64,000 nucleotides of DNA, taken from contig NC_084599.1 in the NCBI RefSeq assembly GCF_033807715.1, positions 28,184,125-28,248,124 on the forward strand, given 5' to 3'. Within the stretch, counting starts at the first letter, position 1. Each line of letters opens with the position of its first letter. Positions 58,755 to 64,000 of the stretch are shown in pieces. The notes beneath the pieces are model-generated. The model made no database searches. It saw only the letters and a program-made list of their open reading frames with translations, and was not told the origin of the DNA. The position numbers and the translations under genes are program-made. This DNA comes from Cololabis saira (taxonomy: Eukaryota; Chordata; Actinopteri; Beloniformes; Belonidae).

Positions 58755-60055
58755 TGGCGATGTTGTTCGCAAATTCATGAATAAAAAGTCTACTGACTCA
58801 ACTGATATTGATATGGCACTAGTAAAGATTATTATAGAATTTATAGCAACTCCACTAACATTTATATGCAATCAATCACTCCAAACAGGTATATTTCCCA
58901 ACTCAATGAAAATAGCAAAGGTCATCCCAATATACAAAGATGGAGATAAGCACCTGTTTTCCAATTACAGACCAATCTCTCTATTACCACAGTTTTCAAA
59001 AATATTGTAAAAACTCTTTTTAATAAGATTAGATCAATACATTGAAAAATGTTACATATTAAGTAAGTGCCAATATGGATTTAGATCTAATAGATCAACA
59101 GCAATGGCAGTGATGGAACTAACAGAACAAATATCAACAGCAATAGACCACAAGGAATACACAGTTGGGGTGTTCATAGACCTAAAAAGGCTTTTGATAC
59201 AATAAATCACAAACTACTAATGAATAAACTTGAAAGATATGGCATAAGAGGTATAGCACATTCCTGGCTCTGCAGCTATCTTGAAAATAGACAACAATAT
59301 GTAACCTGCGGGGTGCCACAGGGATCTATCCTGGGCCCCAAACTCTTCATACTGTATATAAATGATATATGTAATGTGTCAAAGCTTATAAATTGTGTAC
59401 TGTTTGCAGATGATACCACATTGCTGTGCTCTGGAAATTATATGGAGGAGCTTCTGAATACAGTTCAACAGGAACTGAAAACCCTAAAGCGATGGTTTGA
59501 TACCAATAAATTATCATTAAATCTAAATAAAACAAAATTTATATTATTTGGATATCGGAAAACTCCCTGAATATGTTTTACAGTTGCTTCATTGTCCCAT
59601 TCATCAGTTATTGTTTGGAAATCTGGGAAAATACATACAAAACAATCATAGACCCGATTCTTATCTTACAAAAAAAAAGCCATTAGAGTTATAAACAAAG
59701 CAAGTTATCGAGAACCAACTAATAGATTATTCATAAATTCAAATGTGCTTAAATTCAGAGATTTAATGGACCTTAAAACAGCGCAATTTATGTTCAAAAT
59801 CAACAATAAAACACTTCCTGAAAGTTTCAGAAGCTCTTCCAAAGCAGAGTTAGCCAATAAGAACTCAGGGGAACATTTATGTTAAGGAAAACAAAAGCAA
59901 GAACCAATGTTAAACAATGATGCATCTCAGTGACAGGAGTTAATCTGTGGAACAGCTTAAGTACAGAAATGAAAATGTGTAGCACGTTATTACAATTCAA
60001 AAGCACCTATAAATACAAAATGATTAATAAATATAAAACAAAGGGATAATACACA
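58755..60055 (+). pseudogene. L2/CR1-like LINE reverse-transcriptase fragment
   Basis: Plus-strand pieces in order: an N-terminal RT segment (frame ending 59010) with KVIPIYKDGDKHLFSNYRPI; a middle part with YGFRSNRSTAMAVMEL and VFIDLK, followed by a frameshift near 59189; then an open piece (59220-59570) with GVPQGSILGPKLFILYINDI and the catalytic LFADDTTLL. A deletion near 59575 removes the segment between RT and the C-terminal region. That region resumes as AIRVINKASYREPTNRLFIN-like sequence to about 60050 in broken frames. The 5' end is absent. At least one stop, one frameshift and one deletion make it dead. CR1/L2 group is most likely by motif spacing. Confidence 0.75.
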
Positions 60056-61570
60056 TAGGCATGTACCTATGGACATGTGTATTGTTGTGCTACCGTCATG
60101 TGATCATGTGAACTCTGAACTCTTATGAAACATTTGTGTTTCGGTGAAATTTAACTTTAAAGCTGTCTGAATCCTCATCTGGGGACCAGCTTTAAAGCTT
60201 CACCTAAGATCGCCGCTTTGCAAAGGACTTCAACACCCAGCATGCTTTGGAGGTGTGAAATAAGGTGGCGTCTGAAGTGGCGTGCGTCCTATCACTGGCC
60301 AGGCGCTGATGACGTCACTGCATCTCGACCGACAAAACTCTGCTGCGCGCTCTCTTCATAATCTCTTCTAATGCTTTAAACAGCATATTAATTAGGTTTG
60401 TAAAAACAGCGTTTTTCCATCTCCATATTAGGATTAGGAGCCTCCTCTTTCAAAGTGATACAGAAAAACAAATGGTTTTACTGTGTTGTTTTCTGTGTAC
60501 CGTGTAGCTCTTTGTGAGCCTAAGTAGTTGCTTTTTGTTTAGTTTTTTTACATAACCCGCAGTAGAGCATTTTCTGTTCAAATAAATCTATTTGATTTGC
60601 CCCTCTTGGCTTCCAGTCTCTTGGATTTGGGTCCTCCACAGCTCTCGAATTCTAGCATTATTTGTATAAAAAAAATACCCTGAATGACACTTCGCCGTCA
60701 GTCTCCATAGACAAAAAAAGGATGAGAGCATTCTTATTAACAAATAATAAATCATTGAATGCATGAATCGTGAAAAATTGCAGTATTGTAGAACAGTAAA
60801 AACATGGAGGGCCTCAGTAACACATGGCTGAAATTCACTGCACCAGAACATCACTGTCCACCTGAGTAAATACTGCAACAAGTTCATTCAAAACTCGTGA
60901 TCCTGCATGACTTGATATGTGAGCTTACACAGGTCGTCCTCCGGCTGCATTGGCCAGGAAAAACAATCAGCAATATTAGACAGGCAGCGCCTTGCTCAGC
61001 CTGTACCACCTGAGCTTTATCACCCATGAAAAGTGCTGAAAATGTGGGGGTTTCATATAAGGAAGCCATACATCCATCAACGTGTCCTCTTATAAAACAT
61101 TTTCCCCTGAACCCAATGCTGGCTCTTAATAGCTGGTGACACATCTCTCTCTGTCTTACCTTGGGTGATCGATGGAAGACGCAGTGATGCCTGAGCTATT
61201 TTGCTTGTTTTCAGGGGCGGGGAGCTAGAGCTAAGGGTGTGTTGAGCTGTGCCCAGAAGTTGGACTTTTAAATTAATCTTGTATTTTTAGCATTTCAGAC
61301 CACACAGTGAATGTCCCACTGACACTGAAGCTTGAGTGGGAGTTGAACAGTTGCCAACAATGCCCTTTGAAAATGGTAAACTACATAAGGTTAATAAATT
61401 CTGTGATGATGTGTTTTGTGTCCCCCTATTCTAGTAAACGGCATCCTTTTGTTTAATAAAAGTTGCCAACACACAATTATGCTATAACAGTAAAGACCAT
61501 GACTTTAAGAGTGCTTTTACCAGTCTAGTAACATACCTGAGGATTTGTCAAAACGGGGAAAGTGCAAATA
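60056..61570. other. Spacer with no supported gene
   Basis: The stretch at about 60500-60660 (AAATAAATC, then a TTGGGTCCTCC tail) has an LTR-end-like texture but no partner or TG...CA boundary. Otherwise nothing seen. Confidence 0.4.
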
Positions 61571-62395
61571 CACTCACAGGCCATTTTATTAGGTACACCC
61601 GCCCAACTGCCTAACGCATTTTTAATAAGCCAATCACGTGGCAGCAACTCAATGCATTTAGGCATGACATGGTGAAGACGATCTGCTGCAGTTCAAACCG
61701 AGCATCAGAATAGGGAAGAAAGGTGATTTAAGTGACTTTGAACGTGGCATGGTCGTTGGTGCCAGACGGGCTGGTCTGAGTATTTCCGAAATTGCTATTG
61801 GGATTTTCACGTACACCATCTCTAGGGTTTACAGAGAATGGTCAGAAAAAGAGAAAGCATTCAGTGAGCGGCAGTTCTGTTGGCGCATATACCTTGTTGA
61901 TGCCAGAGGTCAGAGGAGAATGGCCAGACGGCTTCGAGCTTATAGAAAGGCAACAGTAACTCAAATAAGCACTTGTTACAACTGAGTTATGCAGAAGAGC
62001 ATCTCTGAACGCGAGGCGGATGGGCTACAGCAGCAGAAGACCAGACAAGGTGCCTCTCCTGTCAGCTAAGAACAGGAAACTGAGGCTACAATTCGCACAG
62101 GCTCACCAAAATTGGACAACAGAAGATTGGAAAAACGTTGCCTGGTCTGATGAGTCTCGAATGTTGAATCAACAACATGAAAGCATGGATCCATCCTGCC
62201 ATGTAACAATGGTTCAGGCTGGTGGTGGTGTAATGGTGTGGGGGATGTTTCCCTGGCACACTTTGGGCCCATTAGTACCAATTGAGCATTGTGTCAACGC
62301 CACAGCCTACCTGTTGCTGACCATGTCCATCCCTTTATGACCACAGTGGACCATCTCCTGATGGGTACTTCCAGCAGGATAATGTGCCATGTGTG
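61571..62395 (+). pseudogene. Tc1/mariner transposon, 5' part with broken transposase
   Basis: It starts CACTCACAGGCCATTTTATT right after a TA (61569-61570), a Tc1-type terminus. The transposase start lies at about 61710 and the readable frame begins at 61749 with MVVGARRAGLSISEIAIGIF (helix-turn-helix region). TISRVYREWSEK and QRRMARRLRAYRKATVTQIS follow, then a stop at 61983. A second frame (62020-62340) gives MGYSSRRPDKVPLLSAKNRK, the catalytic AWSDES and GGVMVWGMF. The QQD-N motif of the second catalytic Asp appears at about 62364 in a further frame. The rest of the gene and the 3' TIR are missing. Internal deletions are evident near 62012 and after AWSDESR. Inactive. Confidence 0.85.
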
Positions 62396-62610
62396 GGTAG
62401 AGTTGCTGTGCCTTCACATTGAGAGAAACTAGTAAAGGTGGTTTAGGCACCAAGTGAAGATGGCGCTGCACCCCTCCCTAGGGAGACGTTTCAGGCATGT
62501 CCAACCCGGAGGAGGCCCAAGAAAAGACAGCTGGAGAGAAGGAGGCCTGGCCCTCTCTGTGTGGGCTGCTGAACCAGTGACCCAACTTTGGATAAATAAA
62601 GGTTAATGAA
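62396..62610 (+). pseudogene. 3' end of a LINE ORF
   Basis: From about 62460 the sequence reads CCTCCCTAGGGAGACGTTTC, GGCATGTCCAACCCGGAGGA and GACCCAACTTTGGATAAATA. This is the closing stretch of a very common fish LINE ORF (arginine-rich, Trp-containing C-terminus) followed by its short 3' end. Only the tail survives. It abuts the truncated Tc1 copy. Confidence 0.6.
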
Positions 62611-64000
62611 AGAAATTGTCTACAAGTCATTTTGGTCTCACAAATAAAATGGGATTCCTCTAGACTTGGCAGCAGTGACTTTAATTCCACAATTAAAGTC
62701 ACCATAAAATCACGTTTGTTGGCTCAATCTTATTAAACCACAACTTTGGCATTGGAACAACCTACTTAAAACTACAGTCTCACATGAAAACATCCTAAAA
62801 CTGTAATGTATTACACAGCAATAGTATTGTTATGAAGCTGTAACTTGCAATTGTAAGTCCCCCAGCAGAGTAGATCACTTTTAATAGGAATCAACAGTTA
62901 CAAAAGTGTAATAGTGACACCTCCCTTTTGAGAGCTGTGAATGCTGTCAAATGTTTTCTTTCTCACCCACAAGAGAGTGTTCTTAGACCTTATCTGCATT
63001 TCATACATCTTTAATTGGTGAGAGCAACCTCTGTAAGTGCTGGGTCATCTGTAGCAAATGTGACAAGATGAGGTCTGGGAGGTTAGGGGTAGACGGCTAT
63101 TGACCTTGTATCACTAATAAAAATTCTGGAGGGTGCTTATGTAAAAGAGGGCACAACCGTGTCGAACTGTTCATTATGCTGAATGTGTGAGTGTGTCATG
63201 GAGAGCTATTTCACTGGTAAACTTGATTCTTCGTTACAGAACCAAACTAGAACACAAATGAAGGAACTCGTGCTGCTGCATTTTTGGCTCTGTATGTCTG
63301 CCCTAATAACTTATATTAATGTATTGCTTTCTGTTGGCATTTTCAATTGTTTCCACTTGTTAATTACAACTTTGGGTCCACCTATCTGCAAGCCCGTGTT
63401 CAAGCACTTCTGTGTTCAAGCACTTCCAAGAACTATAAGCACACTTCCTGTGCTTATAGATTTTTTTGATTTGCATGTAGGAATTGTATATGTACATCTA
63501 TTCTATGAAACATTTCCATTGATCCCTCTTCAATAATGTGCAGCACTTCAGTCTCTGTGCCAGTGCGGAATCATGTCAATTTCTTACAGTATAGTGTTTT
63601 TACTGCACAAAAAATATATTCAGGCTGCTCAAATTGTTGATGTTCAAGCAATAGTGACTTTATATCCCATGAATACCTGCTGAAAATGTAGTGTCCTGTG
63701 TGAGCATGTGTGGGATAAAGCCATACCGTCATACTGTCCCAAACAATATCTCAATTTTATTTTTTTTAATTGTTTATCCATTTTTGAATATTAGCCAAAG
63801 GGACAAGACATTCTGTATAAAGCTTCAGATATTCAATTCGGTGCCACTCACTCACTCGAAAATTCACATTGTAAATCTGGGTAAGACACTTATCTGCAGT
63901 TTGAGTGGGTTTGTAAAGCTGGTCCTCAGCAATTCATGGATTTATCTGAATCGCCTGTGTTGAAGCAGAGAGAATATGGCTTTAACTGAATCAGCTTCCC
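62611..64000. other. Spacer with no supported gene
   Basis: No coding or repeat signal recognised up to the window end. Confidence 0.4.

Overview
The window looks like intergenic or intronic DNA from a ray-finned (teleost) fish. Three things suggest this: dense nested transposons of types typical of fish (Gmr1-clade gypsy, Rex1/L2-like LINEs, hAT and Harbinger MITEs, TTAA-target MITEs, Tc1), long (TA)n and (CA)n microsatellites, and AT-rich spacer between them. I could not recognise a conserved host gene. The only non-repeat candidate is an intact 240-codon coiled-coil ORF of unknown identity at 17408-18130 (minus strand).

Layout. 1-3.4 kb: an inverted-repeat element, a LINE 3' fragment and a solo LTR sitting in a (TA)n tract. 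3.4-11.9 kb: mostly unannotated spacer with a perfect 44-bp palindrome at 10430. 11.9-16.5 kb: a GATCGG-rich repeat, a hAT MITE with perfect 8-bp target duplications, and a second hAT-like element split by a nested inverted-repeat element. 17.3-19.9 kb: the coiled-coil ORF, a 57-bp palindrome, and an old repeat split by a terminal-inverted-repeat (TIR) element that carries a periodic TA array. 22.5-31 kb: a piggyBac-type MITE, a 1.1-kb TTAA-target element and a three-layer hAT/Harbinger/hAT nest.

The core is 34.5-46.0 kb. A DNA transposon of about 5.2 kb has about 570-580-bp TIRs and TAA target duplications. Its decayed gene carries an XPG/FEN-like nuclease signature and a C-terminal Cys8 finger, which points to the Academ superfamily. 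Inside that gene, in the opposite orientation, sits a complete 6.28-kb Gmr1-type Ty3/gypsy retrotransposon. It has two 866-bp LTRs in which I found no difference, ATCTG target duplications, and one uninterrupted gag-pol ORF in which integrase precedes reverse transcriptase. A Harbinger-type MITE abuts the right end of the Academ element and shares its TAA.

47-49.7 kb holds an LTR element with a truncated 3' LTR. In place of pol it carries a proline-rich ORF built from in-frame minisatellites. 52.4-53.5 kb is a TTAA-target element with a CpG-rich core. 56.7-60.1 kb is a LINE graveyard: a Rex1-like LINE on the minus strand split by a hAT, itself split by a TTAA MITE, followed by an L2/CR1-like LINE on the plus strand. 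61.6-62.4 kb is the 5' part of a Tc1 transposon. The coding sequences seen are almost all selfish-element genes: one appears structurally intact (Gmr1), and the rest are broken or non-autonomous.
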